Shown piece after piece: positions 36,701 through 48,402 of a stretch of 64,000 nucleotides of DNA (the stretch's first letter is position 1; each line of letters opens with the position of its first letter). The notes under the pieces are model-generated. The model was not told the origin of the DNA. It worked only from the letters and a program-made list of their open reading frames with translations, and made no database searches. The position numbers and the translations under genes were made by a program. Source of the DNA: Campylorhamphus procurvoides (Eukaryota; Chordata; Aves; Passeriformes; Dendrocolaptidae). The stretch spans positions 70,731 to 134,730 of the forward strand of contig WBMV01008223.1 in NCBI GenBank assembly GCA_013396655.1, in the 5' to 3' direction.

Positions 36701-37937
36701 ATTTTTGTCAGGACTGGGTTTGCATTAAGGATCTGTTTAGTGATTAAGGGTAAAAAACTGCCCCCGACCATTTTTCATACTTGCATTTGCTCATACTTTC
36801 AGACTTGTCTCAGCTAGATCAACTAAATTTTCCCTGAAAGATTGAGAACGTATCCAGCCTCACTCAGTCACAGTCCAGAAGGAATTCAGTTATTTCAAGA
36901 AGTCTCATTACACAAGATCCTTCTATTGCCTCTTGTTATTTATCTTTCAGTACTATCACCTTTTACTACCTTTTCTTCTTTCTTAATTCAAATTAATAAA
37001 GTCCTGCAGTGAATGATTCTTCAGTTCCTTTGAAATTTCTTTTGAAAGAGTGAGAAGTCCTCAAAAATCACAATGCTCATAAAATGGTTGAGGGGGAAAA
37101 AATCCTTTATTCTTTCCTCTAGACTTCAGTGACACTATGAAGTTTCACATAATTTGCAGACTGCATCTCATAAAATACTGGCAAAATTTATTCAATTCAA
37201 ATTAAATAGATGTAGCACAGAGTAATCTTTCTCTATTAAATATGTCACTTTTTGCAATTGTTTCTTAATATCCCTCACAGCTTCCATCTAAGATTAGCAC
37301 TTTCTTTGCTGCCACAGTTTCACTAACCTACTGAATTATTCACTGAAGCATAACCTTCAGATATCAGGTTAGAAAGACCTTGATTATGGCAGGAAGTGAA
37401 CTGTATAAACCATTTTTCTTTAAAAGAAAATTTCTCAGTATAAAAAAGTCTGAAATGAGATAAGTATTAAATGTGTGTAAAAATTAAGTTCATAATTGAT
37501 AGGAATTTATTCAACTGTGACATTCTTGTATTTTGTTTATATTAACGTACAATAACATTCCAGATACCATTTAATAGTGTAAAACCACGTGCATTTTTAT
37601 GGTGCTTACTTAACTGAAAGTATAAACCAGGATACCCATGTTCATCTCAGCTGTAAGGTAGAGCTGTGGAATCTCTTGCTCAGTTTTTACATACTGGACA
37701 AAGAATATTTACATCCAATTCCTGATTTTGTCTCATTTGCTAAAAATTACTTTTAAGGGTCTCTCCGCACCGGAAACCATGGTGACAGAATGGAAGGCTT
37801 CCATACAGCAAACCACTGTTATTGACCATTACTTTGTGCCAATCCACTGTTGAAAGGTCATTTGAACACCTACCAAGGAGACAACAGCTTCGGGAACGCT
37901 TTCTTTGCAAGTGTTGAAATACAGACTCACCACTCAC
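33717..37937. other. AT-rich non-coding sequence
   Basis: I see no recognisable gene, RNA gene or dispersed repeat. An A13 run lies at 36112-36124. The short palindromic ctgctgcttagcagcag near 33898 is the only local structure of note. Confidence 0.5.
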
Positions 37938-37976
37938 TTGTCTGCTTCTCATGACCTGTCCGATGGCACCCAGGAG
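37938..37976 (-). other. 39-bp microexon-like segment (low confidence)
   Basis: On the minus strand, aattacatttcag precedes a 39-base open segment reading LLGAIGQVMRSRQ, followed by a consensus GTGAGT donor (37937-37932). Length is a multiple of three with phase 0 on both sides. The surrounding minus-strand frame stays open for 110 codons (37740-38072) and holds several CpGs in otherwise AT-rich DNA. I do not recognise the peptide. Alone this is weak, and a chance match is quite possible. Confidence 0.15.
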
Positions 37977-40275
37977 CTGAAATGTAATTGGGAAGTTTAA
38001 CAGGCTTTTAGAGGTACTATGATAGCAAAATGTCAGAGCAAAAAACATTCTACAAATTATTCTGCTAGTCAAGCGTACAAATTTTCATAATGACTTGACC
38101 TAGAATAGGAACAAAATGTTTTTTTCCTAATGTGGGTGATAACTGCATAATTATGCGACTGATTCTGCTAATGTTATCAGCCTTATGTTACTTTCCCAGA
38201 TGTCAAAGAAATGGCACAGAAGGAAAAAAACAGGTGGTAGGACTGTGGGATGTTGCATATTAGTGAAGTTCAGAACAGAATTTTCTGTCTAGATTTGTTG
38301 ACCATAGTTTGAAGTACTGTAAAATAAAACATGCTGCACAAGAATTTAAGATTTTGGGTGTATCAGGGGCCTCAGCAAATTTTGTGCTATGCTGTGAAGT
38401 GTTCAGTTCCTAATATGTGTTTAAACCTCTTGCATCCTGATCTCTCTCTGTCTTTCTCCTGGTGATATTTATGGTTTGTAGGCTTTTGCAAACATGTTAG
38501 GGTGTCACTTTTGGGTAGCTAAATTTGCATAAAATGATTATGTGACTTCACAATTTAGAGATCATTTTAAAAGAAATACAAGTAATGCAAAGGAAACTAT
38601 TGGTTTAATGAACTTCTTAAAAAGTTAAATATGTATATTTCTCTTCAAGAGCCCTTACACAACAAGAAATGTTTTAAAGCAGTGTAAGAAGTAATAAAAA
38701 TTGGGTCTATGTTGTGGGTGTAGAGACTATTTTTTCCTTTATGTTTTAATATACATCATGCATACACAAATCATAAGGATACATGGTGTCATGTGTCCTT
38801 GTATACATTTATTTAATAATTCAACTCTGTATTTATTCTGTGTTTATTAAAAAAATATGCCTTTGACAGAAAGATCTGCAGCTGTGGCATTTGAATTGCA
38901 GACCAAAAAAACATGTGAAAGAATTAAACTTCCTATATCGGAAGGAGACTAAAATGTGTACTTAGGGAAATTGATCATTTTAGACTTAGAAATATATGTT
39001 GGAAGTTTCTGTGGGCATGACTTAGTGTATGCTATATATGATATATATATATAATATATATATATATTTCAGTTTAACTGCATCCACTGAAACTGCCTGA
39101 GAATCGCATCGAGAAGGTTCACAATTTTTTAGTTCCTGCATTTTTCCTTTTAGTAATGTTTGCTGGAAATCTTGTTGGGCTTAAAATAATTGGAAGCAAA
39201 CTACAGTATCAGCACTAAAAATGGAAGTTGTAAAAGACAGAAAAGATTGTGGTAGTGGTTCCTCCAATAAAATAGACAAAATTAATGTCTTATTATGTGC
39301 CTGCAGATTGAATGATAATCTGAAACCCTGATTAAAGGGAATGCTATTAAATTGATTTTTTACTTTTTTTTTCTTTTCCCAATTAATTGATCTGCCATCA
39401 GGCTAGAAGAAAGGTTGTGTAACCTGAAGGAAGGCACTTTTGTTTGATTTTTTCCTTCTTTATTTCATAGGAATGTTTTGAAGAAGCAGATGGCTGTTAA
39501 TGTGCAGAAAATTTGTATTTAGTCGAGTAATAGTAGAACCCAAAATATGGCAAACCCCACAAATATGTTTGCTCCATTGTTTCTGAAATGGCTTTATTAA
39601 TTTCTGATTCTGCATATGCACTTTTACAGAATTCTTTAGAGTTGGAATCAATAGAAAAATGTCCTGTGAAAAATGGAAAAGTACCACATGAAAACTTGCT
39701 TTTCAAGTCAGGACTTTGTGTAACTGATGGACAAGCGTGGACTTCGAACGTTACACTTGCTTCAGATTTGTAGGCATTTGGAAGTTTAATAGCAGACGTA
39801 TGTTACAGTGGTTGCCAGTGGCAGTCCCTGTGATTTGGGTTGGGTTCAAACAGCCATTCAACCCCGCTTGCCCCCACACGTTAATTCATAAATCTAGCCA
39901 TGAAGATTGTTTTTGGGGATGACATTTTACATGTGTGTCTAGCTGTCTCTTCTGTATATATTTATCTAAACATTTATTCCATCACAACATTGCTCAAGTG
40001 CAAATGAATCTTGGCTGACAACTTAACTATACGGGATGGAGAGGGAGTATCACCTTCTCCATTTAACAGAGAGAGAGACAACTAAGATTTTATTGTGATT
40101 CTTGGAATCACAAATTCACTGTCATCTGATATTCATATACAGATATTTTTGGGATAAATTGTGTATGCTATTTGATTATAGCCAAGCTACTTTGGGATCT
40201 AGTTTTAGTTGCACTGGGGAAGCTGTTCCAATAGACGTCTGTTTTTTTCTCCTTAAACAGCTAATAGATATATCC
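37977..40275. other. AT-rich non-coding sequence
   Basis: Nothing recognisable apart from the TA repeat at 39033-39068, listed separately. The open frames on both strands around 39.5-39.9 kb overlap and have no domain. Confidence 0.5.
39033..39068. repeat. (TA)n microsatellite
   Basis: Interrupted TA repeat made of three runs, self-complementary and therefore able to extrude as a hairpin. It is probably length-variable. Confidence 0.85.
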
Positions 40276-40340
40276 TCCAGTCACAGTGGAGTTGGAAAGG
40301 AACTTGAGAAGCCATACCCCAAGGCAGGTTAGGGAGATCT
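40276..40340 (-). mobile_element. Possible degraded CR1 3'-end remnant
   Basis: The sequence cagtcacagtggagttgg followed by aaaggaacttgagaagccat and accccaaggcaggtt loosely follows the complemented CR1 3' end, in which a cacag octamer leads to ttggaaggga and on to a ccaacccc block. Many mismatches make this uncertain. Confidence 0.3.
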
Positions 40341-41640
40341 AACATATTATCCAGACAACATGAAATGGAAATGCTCTTTCAGATATTACTAGACAGCTTG
40401 GACAAAAAAAAAAAAAGAAAAGTCTCTGAAACATGTTTTGATTCCACACTTAGTCCAGTCTTGGGCTTAATATCTATAGTAACCCCTTTTCCTCATGTCT
40501 GCGCTGCTTCTCCAAAGCTTGACTCTATTGCTATGTTGTGCATTAAAGGGGAAAAATTCATGTGAGATGCATGTGGGCCTGCATGGAAATGCAAATGCAA
40601 GGAGGATTTGCATGAGAGGATGCATGCAAATCTGGTGGTGGTAGTTTTCAAATCTATCATGTCCTGTAGAGGACAACATGCAGTAGTTGCTAGACTATTT
40701 GAAACAGGTACTGATTGATGTATTTATCCAGCACACCTTCATGCATGTTTTCTGAGGCACCTTCATGAAAGTGCATGGTTAAGCCTGTAGGACAATCACA
40801 TGCAAAAGTGATTCTTTGAAGTAATGAAGAATATAGGAAAACAGTTATAAATACGATCTGCTGTTATATGTCAAGACTTCCTCTCCTTAGTCACCAGAGA
40901 TCTGTTCAGTATAAGAATGGTAAAGAAGCTGAACAGAGATAGAGTCTAGCTGCCCTCTTAAGAGTCCATTGTGTACCTGCTCTGGCAAAGGGGCTTCTGG
41001 TAAGCATCTCTAAGTTGTGAAATTGTTCATGACCAGTTAATGGCAGATTACAGATATATTAGGGCTTTTGCACAAACAGATGCAGATGTTTCTAATGTAA
41101 ACTGATGTATTATTATTATGAATGTACATTGAGGGGGTCAGTAAGGACTATAACAGGTTTCACAGCCCTGTGTATACCCAAATGGCACCCATTAAGAGAA
41201 TTAGTCTCTCCCTTCTCCTAAACAGTAAAAAGTATGAAGTGAACCCTGGGCTCTCAGGCATGAGCTGCTACTAGCATCCATCTCCTGCTCCCTCCCACCC
41301 CATACTATCATGACTAATATACCTACATTACAGCTAAGTTCTCCTGTTAACAAGCCAAGAGGACACAACTTCAGATCAGAAAGCTACTGTAAATATATTT
41401 TGTTTAGTTGTGCTGAAAGAAAATGGCTGGAACTGTCTCAGTCACATGAAATAGAGATGATCATAAAAGAGTGGTGGAAAAAAAGGTCACAAAGAAAGAT
41501 GATGAGAGCTTAAAAAAAAAGGAAAAATCAGAATAGTAAAAGTGGGAATAGATTTAAAGATTACAAAAAAAAAGGAACAGATGGAGCGAGATTCAATATT
41601 TACAAATGAGAGTGAAAAACTAATTTTGAAGGAAATCATA

Positions 41641-41748
41641 ACAAAGGGGCTATGGAGAGGGAAGTAGAAGGAAAGGAGGAAGGAGGGGGAGAGTGGAGAA
41701 AAGGACTGAGGGAAGAACAGAAGAAAGAATAGAAAAAAGAACAAAACC
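41641..41748. repeat. Purine-rich (GA) low-complexity tract
   Basis: About 110 bp that are nearly all A and G on the plus strand, with few pyrimidines. The opposite strand gives a Phe/Ser/Leu-rich spurious open frame. Polypurine tracts of this length can adopt triplex structures. Confidence 0.8.
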
Positions 41749-42930
41749 CGTCTCACTCTGCAGTTACTTTATTTTGGTGATAAATATTTGCAGGTGGTTG
41801 CAGTAGTTATTTCTCCACTTCTCCACCTCTTTTTCCTTTTAGAACCAGCTCACAAATGAGTAGAAACTCCAAAACAGATGAAACTCTGAAAAAAGTGAGT
41901 TCTGATTCTATAAGCACAGCAGTCACTCCACAACATCCACATCACTGTAATGATGTTTTCCTCTTTTTTTTAGAGAGTGCTGCAAGGCACATGGTACTAA
42001 CCCATCCTCATATTACACTAACCTTGAAGCAGCCTCTCTCTTTTACAAACAAACATAATGAATACAAGTTTTCTTTGAGCTTCATTGACGTATCCTGGGC
42101 TTGTTTCTCTTCGTGTGTTAATGTTTTCCGTTGCACTTGGCTATTTTTATCATGTTTTGGGTTTTACTATTTCTGTGCATATTAATAGTAATGTGCAAGT
42201 ATGAAATGTTTCTGCAAACTTGCCCCGTTTCAGTCACTGCCACAACTCTCCATGCCCACAGGATGGTCCAGCTTCCCTCCTTCTCTGTCTGCTGGGGGCA
42301 TTGTGGCTGTGAATCTCTGTTTTTGCTGTGCAGCTTCTGAAGGAAATCAGACACCTTTGCAAGTGTGTCTCTCACATATTTCTATCGTTTCTCTGATAAT
42401 CTTTGCTTGTGGTTGTGCTGCATTCTGTGTACAATGGTGGCAGTTTCACCTGCTCACTTTTATGTGTCATTAGCTGTCACTGTGCTACTGTGTCGGTGTA
42501 GACACATCTTTACCGAAAGCAGCTTCAGCATTGTGTCTGGGCCTTGTAAATCCTGGCAACAGTGCTACACACACTACAAAGGCGTTGTGACAAAACAGAA
42601 AAATGACAATTAATGATGGCTGAATTTGGGAAAGGGATGAGGAACGAAATTTGATTGTGTGGAAAGATGCATTCAGATGTTTTCAAGCATGAGACACCAT
42701 TTTATAATTCAGGCTACAGTTTTAAACCCTGGTAGAAAAACCCCTTCGTCTGGCAGAGCTCAAAGAATGCATTAGAATCTACCATTTGCAGAGCCTCCCT
42801 ACATTGGTGGGGGCTAATTTTCCTCTGGTGGGAATGTCACTGGATGATTGAGGAATTATCCCTTTGAAAAGAACCTTAATCGTGTGATCAGTCTATAAAT
42901 TAGATTTTACTGAGTGCAAGCTGGGGTGGC

Positions 42931-42990
42931 AGGACTGGCCCCCTTGACTTCAGGGGAACCACTCATTTCAGTAAGGTTTTACATGGTGTG
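42931..42990. repeat. Possible ancient amniote dispersed repeat
   Basis: The order ccttgacttcaggggaacc, then actcatttcagtaaggtttt, then acatgg resembles an old dispersed motif (tgacttcantggnactac, tcac-tgagtaa-gtt, acatg) that I recall from reptile and bird genomes. The match is short and the family is not named with confidence. Confidence 0.25.
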
Positions 42991-43730
42991 GACTTTGGAT
43001 TTAAGAACAAATACTTTATATTCTGCCAAATATACAATAAGAGTTAATCTTACTATATTACTCTGAGCTTTGCAAATGCTAAAAATACATGTTCGTTTAA
43101 TGTGCAAGATTTTTGTTTACAATAGGCATTAAACAGAGGGAATGTCAGTGTAAGAAGAAGTGGACTTAATGGGTTAAAAACTGTGTAAATGTTACTCTAG
43201 TTAAATTACAGCTTGTTGTTCAGATGAATACTCTCCACTTCTCATATAGCTTTAAATTATGGACAAATGCTTGCAATTGTGAACTACCTACATTGTGGCT
43301 GCCTGTTCCCAGGCTTCATCAACCCTAGCTGTCCAATGGGATTACTGTAAGCTTTCACGGCAGTCTGCCAGCCACTGATCAGAAATTCATATCCCTGGAT
43401 GTTAGATTGCTCTCTTTATTCCATCCTTGTGATGGCTGTGATTGCTGTCATGGTGTTAGGTTAGAAATTAGCATTTTGTGGCCCAAATTTTGCCATCCAG
43501 AACATAATCAGAAAAAAGAGAGAGAGGCGGGGGGAAAAAAATCAAAGAATAGTAATTTCATCTGTCAAAGAAGGGAAATGCAGTGTTACCATGATACAGA
43601 TGTCTATGAAACTTAGGTCAGGAAATGTTGTGGTATTTATGGTCCTATTTGGTGAATGCTTAGGCAGGTGGTGCTTTTCTGTTACTGCAGGTCTCTGTTC
43701 ATAGATTAATGCTTTTCTTCTGATAAAAAT

Positions 43731-43748
43731 AGATAGATATAGATAGAT

Positions 43749-43803
<55 letters not shown>
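43731..43803. repeat. (GATA)n microsatellite
   Basis: About 18 units, with two early interruptions (a TATAG and a TTAG) and then a perfect GATA run. The minus strand translates as a spurious SIYL repeat. It is very likely polymorphic. Confidence 0.97.
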
Positions 43804-46800
43804 ATATCCATCGGTAAAACTATGGGTGGGCTTCAGAAACTCTTAAATTAAAAAAAACCCAAAAACAACAAGGGTCTCTAGCAGATACTTTCAAGGACAT
43901 GCTGAATTAATCACAAGAGGCTGGTTAGCGGGAGGTCAGAGAAAGACTTCTTAGCATCATTTTGGGTCATATGTCTAGAGGCGATGGCAGTATGTATGTG
44001 CTGTATTGTAATATCCCCTTTCTAGTTCTCTTTTTTCAGTCAGGAAAGGCTGAACACATATTGCATAGGGCTTTTGGAAGAAAAGAGACACTGGCAAAAA
44101 TCAGTAGTTAGGAGTTTTTTTCCTATTCTTTAAAAGCAAGTTGTATCTGACTGGCTAATAAAAATATGTCATTGTTTTTTTCAGATTTGTACTATATATT
44201 GAGCACATGGTATTATCATTATACATTGTATCCTTTGCATTTTACTTTCTAAATGTGTTATATCTGGTGATAAACAGGTGGTGATTAAACAGCCCAGTAG
44301 TAGTCACTGATAAATTTAATGAACATTTATTATTGCTCTAAACAAAGATTTTCCTCTTAATCTGTTTCAAAACAATTCATCAGGGCTTATTACAGAAAAT
44401 TATAGAAAACAACTGTTTAAAATTTAGTGTAGAGATATGGTTACGTCCTTAAAGGCAGCTTGTTATTCATTTTAGGCAACTCACAGACATGTTAATTTTT
44501 TCTGTCATTAACACTGAACAAGCTGGAAGGATTCTGACAAGCGAGGTGCACAGATTCTGTTAGGAACCTTGATTTTTATCCACCCAAGCTTATCCGTCAT
44601 CTTTAATCATGCAAAAAGCAGGATTACTTAATCATTTCATTTTATTGAAAAGAAAAAGAAAGATTTACATTAAAATGATGGCATGCAAGTAAAAAATAAA
44701 TTGAAAATGATTATGAAGAAAATGTAACACAGGGACTAAAGCTCCATTGGTTCTATGATACTCATTTAAAGCAATGGTCTAGTAAAGTCCGGGTATAAAA
44801 GTAATGATGATGTTAACTGTTGAAGTATAACCATTCCTGCATTTTAACACAATTATGACATGAGGTGTATAGTTGATTATAGCAGATAACTAAAGAAGAT
44901 ACCTTTTTCACCTATGTTGTATTTATTCCTTGCATTAAGTTGTACCTTTGTCTGAAATAAGTGTATTTTAGCACATAAACCTTAGCAGGCAAAGAGTACT
45001 AGCATTTTCACAATCACTTCAGTATGCATGTGCCCGCCTGTTTATCTCCCTATATAGAATAGGCAAAATTATACAGATTTTTAGACTATCTATGAGAAGC
45101 ATTAGTTTAATGCAAGTGTGAAATTTATTTTTGAGATAGAATTAACAAGTTGTTCATGAGTGCCATCTGTATCTTTTGGATTTTAGACATTGCATTGTAT
45201 TCCATTCCTGTTCTAGGCTTCATACACTTAATATATTCCTTTTTCTTGGTTTTGTTTTGGTATTTTCATGAATTTTTAATATTCTTCTAAGATAATATCT
45301 TCCCCCCCCCCAATAGCCTTCTGTATCAGAATTTAAGTAATAAAAGAGGTGAGGAAAAATACACCTGCAAATCTTTGATGTCGTAAAACATTTGTATAGG
45401 AAAAGTTACAGTTTCCAAAAGAAAGTTAGTTGAAGGAGAATATGAGGGCATATTTTTGTATACGAATATATACAACAAGTGGTGTATTTCCTCAAAGAAA
45501 ATTTATTTAAAGCAACAGACTTTTAGGGTTTGGTCTGATATTTACATAAAATGGTGCATTAAACAGGTAATTACATTACAAATCAATGTTTACCAATTAG
45601 GTCATTAATAATTCATTCTACTGTAATAAGTTGAGTGAATTTAAGGCTGAATACTCTGGTGGCAAATTGTTTTAGGTACATAAACATTTAATGAATTCTG
45701 AAAAATTTCCAACTTTTTCCTTTAATACATAACATTTCTTGGTGTTGAATATTCATTTTATTTAAAGAAGTAAAAAAAGAGAAAACAAAGTTCAGGACTT
45801 TTCAGTTTTACACCAGTGTAAGAATCTTGTATTGCTGTTGGAGATGAGACTGTAGCAATAAAATATAAACCAGAAAAGATGAAAAGATAGGTGTGCAGAT
45901 GTCTATTTGTATTCAGTGGTTCACTTTCTGACATTAGCTCTGCATACTGCTTGACTGTGATAGCTGTTTTGAAAGGTAATCTTCTAATATAAGGAAAATG
46001 GTTAAAAATATCATAGTGTAAAACCATAAAAGTGAGGAAAATATTGGGTATTCTAACTACAAGAACAACTCTTGTTTATATGTTGCTTCTCATTTCTGTT
46101 TTAGGAAGGATGTAGTCATTAATAGGAAAAAAAATAAGTCAATAAAGAATTTAACCTTCATATAGATTCCTTCTGTTAGTATAAAAACTCCCTCTAACAC
46201 TGTCTCCTACCATGGACATTTTAATATATTTGAGATTTAAAATACCGCATTTAATTAAAAAACCACAACCAACCAACGAACAAAAACAAGCAGAAAAAAA
46301 ACCCCAACAAAACAACCAATTAAAAAACCCAAACCAACGCACTTTTATTTTTCGAAATATTTTCTGTATTTCCTCTTCTGAAGTACATCCATCTACCTTA
46401 CAATTTCACAAATTTTAGAAGTACAACTGGACTCATAGCGAGATATGTTAATACAGGGCAAATATCAACATTTTGCGTAGTGACTGAACATTTTTGGGCA
46501 CAAGAACAATGGGTTTGTAGTTTTTCTTCTAATAACAGAAGAGAACATAAAGGATTTTATACAATATACAGCTACTTCCCTTTGATGAAGGAGTAAAGTC
46601 AATTTGTTTTACACATGCAGACTGAGTAATACAGTGAGGATAAAAAAGAGCCATCCAACAATAAATTTTCTTCCAAACTAAGCAATCTTTCTATATCGCT
46701 GTAAATTAAACTAGACAGTACTTATATAGTTTAAATAACAGGTGTAAAGTTATCTTCATGATAGATTCATATGACTTTCCTTAGTATAATTAAGTATATT

Positions 46801-47442
46801 TTTTTCAATTTTAAAAAAGTGGAAGACCTTTTCTTTCTCTTTTTTTTATTCTTTCCCTTTTTGTTTTCCAAGCTGACAAAGGTTATTTTTATGGCATGAT
46901 TCTTGTTCACATATGGAATTAGTGATCTTTTGATAGTTACCTTGAAAACAGAATTATTTGCTGAAAAGAATTAGGTCTGATCTTATTTTCATGTTTTTAT
47001 AGTTTTAAAGCTGTGTCCCTAAAAGACCTGCAGATGTGTGTTTACAGTTTGGACATTTGCCTAACCACTTGCAAAATGTTAGCAAGAATTCTGTTATTTT
47101 GGATTATGTCAGAAAACTTTTATTTAACCAATAAATTGGATTTTCTAATATTTGTAATGTTACAGCCTAAAGAATCTTCTTTTTGTTTGTTTTCTGAATG
47201 GATTTTTTATTTAAAAAATATTTTCTAGGAACTTAATTTAGTCAATATTGAAAATTTCTTAAGTTTTCATTAGTTCCTGATAAATTATAGCCATAGTACT
47301 GAAGGTAGATTATTATTATTTGTTATATGAAAGAATATGAAAGTCTCATTCGGTTCTTAGCAATAATGAAAGCATAGTAGTCAAAACAAGCAATGATGAG
47401 TGACAAAAAACTGCAGCAGATTTTAGTAACTATGACCTTTAA
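43804..47442. other. AT-rich non-coding sequence
   Basis: I recognise no gene or dispersed repeat. A C10 run lies at 45302-45311 and an A/C-rich tract at 46256-46341. The remainder is unique AT-rich DNA. Confidence 0.5.
46256..46341. repeat. A/C-rich low-complexity tract (CCAA/AAAC units)
   Basis: The tract is almost free of G and T on the plus strand, built of ACC, CCAA and AAAC units. The opposing strand yields a Phe/Trp/Gly/Leu-rich spurious frame. It is simple sequence. Confidence 0.8.
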
Positions 47443-47457
47443 GCAATAGGTGGCAGT
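47443..47457 (+). promoter_or_regulatory. CTCF-like binding motif
   Basis: The 15 bases gcaataggtggcagt match the CTCF core consensus CCASYAGRKGGCRSY at 13 of 15 positions (mismatches at the first C and the S), including the key AGGTGGCAG. It is in plus orientation in otherwise AT-rich DNA where such a match is uncommon. Occupancy is unknown. Confidence 0.35.
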
Positions 47458-48385
47458 GTTACCTAAATCCTCTTCACTTTGAATTGGAAAAGAATGGGAA
47501 TACTTAAGAAGGAACAGGACATTTGTTTTACTTGTACGTAATTGCAGATTTGTACAAACAAATTTCGCATCATTAAGGATGTTTTCGAAAGGTTTTCCTA
47601 AAAAGATTAAATTCAGTATCTATTATCACTTAAATGACGCACATTTCTGTGTTTTGTGATTTGTTAGTTAAAACATGATATTGGCATCTAAAATGTTCAA
47701 CTTGTGTCTGAAAAACGAGAACATTTACCTATGACATCCTGTATTTGAAAATGTCATTCATCTTAACTTCATTACATATTTAGAGTAATAAATATCAAGT
47801 GCAGTTTTAGAAAATATATTACAGAATATACTTTTCTGGTTTATTACAAATTTATAAATTTAGGAACTAGTTAGTAAAGCTTATAGCACACTGTGCTTCT
47901 TTAGAGATCATATAATCAACTTTATGAATCCTTTTAGTATATACAGCACAATATCACAGAATAGACCTGCACTAAACTACAAATACTATTTCTCTCTTTA
48001 TGTACAAATAGGCACTCCTGTCCACACCTTCTGAAAAGCATGCAATAACACACACAAAAAATGGCATTTCTTAGCTAAATTGATGCTTTAATATACATTT
48101 CTAAACTGAGTATTTCAATATGCATATTCACTTAATGCTTCAAAAAATGCAACATTGCACATTACAATCAAAACCAATCCGTTTAAGCCATTTTGGTCTT
48201 CTGAGTGTTACTTATGTATATCTCATCATATAATAATTAAAACACATACTGACCAATGCAGCAGCCTTATTCCATACCATGTGTTCTACCTCTAGGATAC
48301 AGCTTTCGTACAGTAGTGGTTCCAAGAGATGTGTTCATCACTGTGTGATAGAAACGCTATGCAGTACTTTTTTGCAGTTTGAAGT

Positions 48386-48402
48386 GGGGAGGGGAGGGGG
48401 GG
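48386..48402 (+). repeat. Potential G-quadruplex (GGGGA repeats)
   Basis: Two GGGG runs are separated by single A residues from a run of seven G residues, meeting the usual four-run rule with very short loops. It is isolated in AT-rich sequence and no gene start is visible nearby. Confidence 0.8.

Larger units (their letters stand above)
40341..43730. other. Mixed non-coding sequence
   Basis: There is an A13 run near 40405, a purine-rich tract at 41641-41748, and a somewhat GC-richer stretch at 42195-42600 with overlapping 70-90 codon frames in three frames and no recognisable domain. No gene is called. Short possible old repeat at 42931-42990, listed separately. Confidence 0.45.

Noticed and set aside
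39033..39068. (TA)n run as a possible promoter TATA region
   Set aside because: The repeat is long and has no associated transcription signals or gene.
43542..43811. Minus-strand frame with a SIYL repeat
   Set aside because: It is a translation of the GATA microsatellite.
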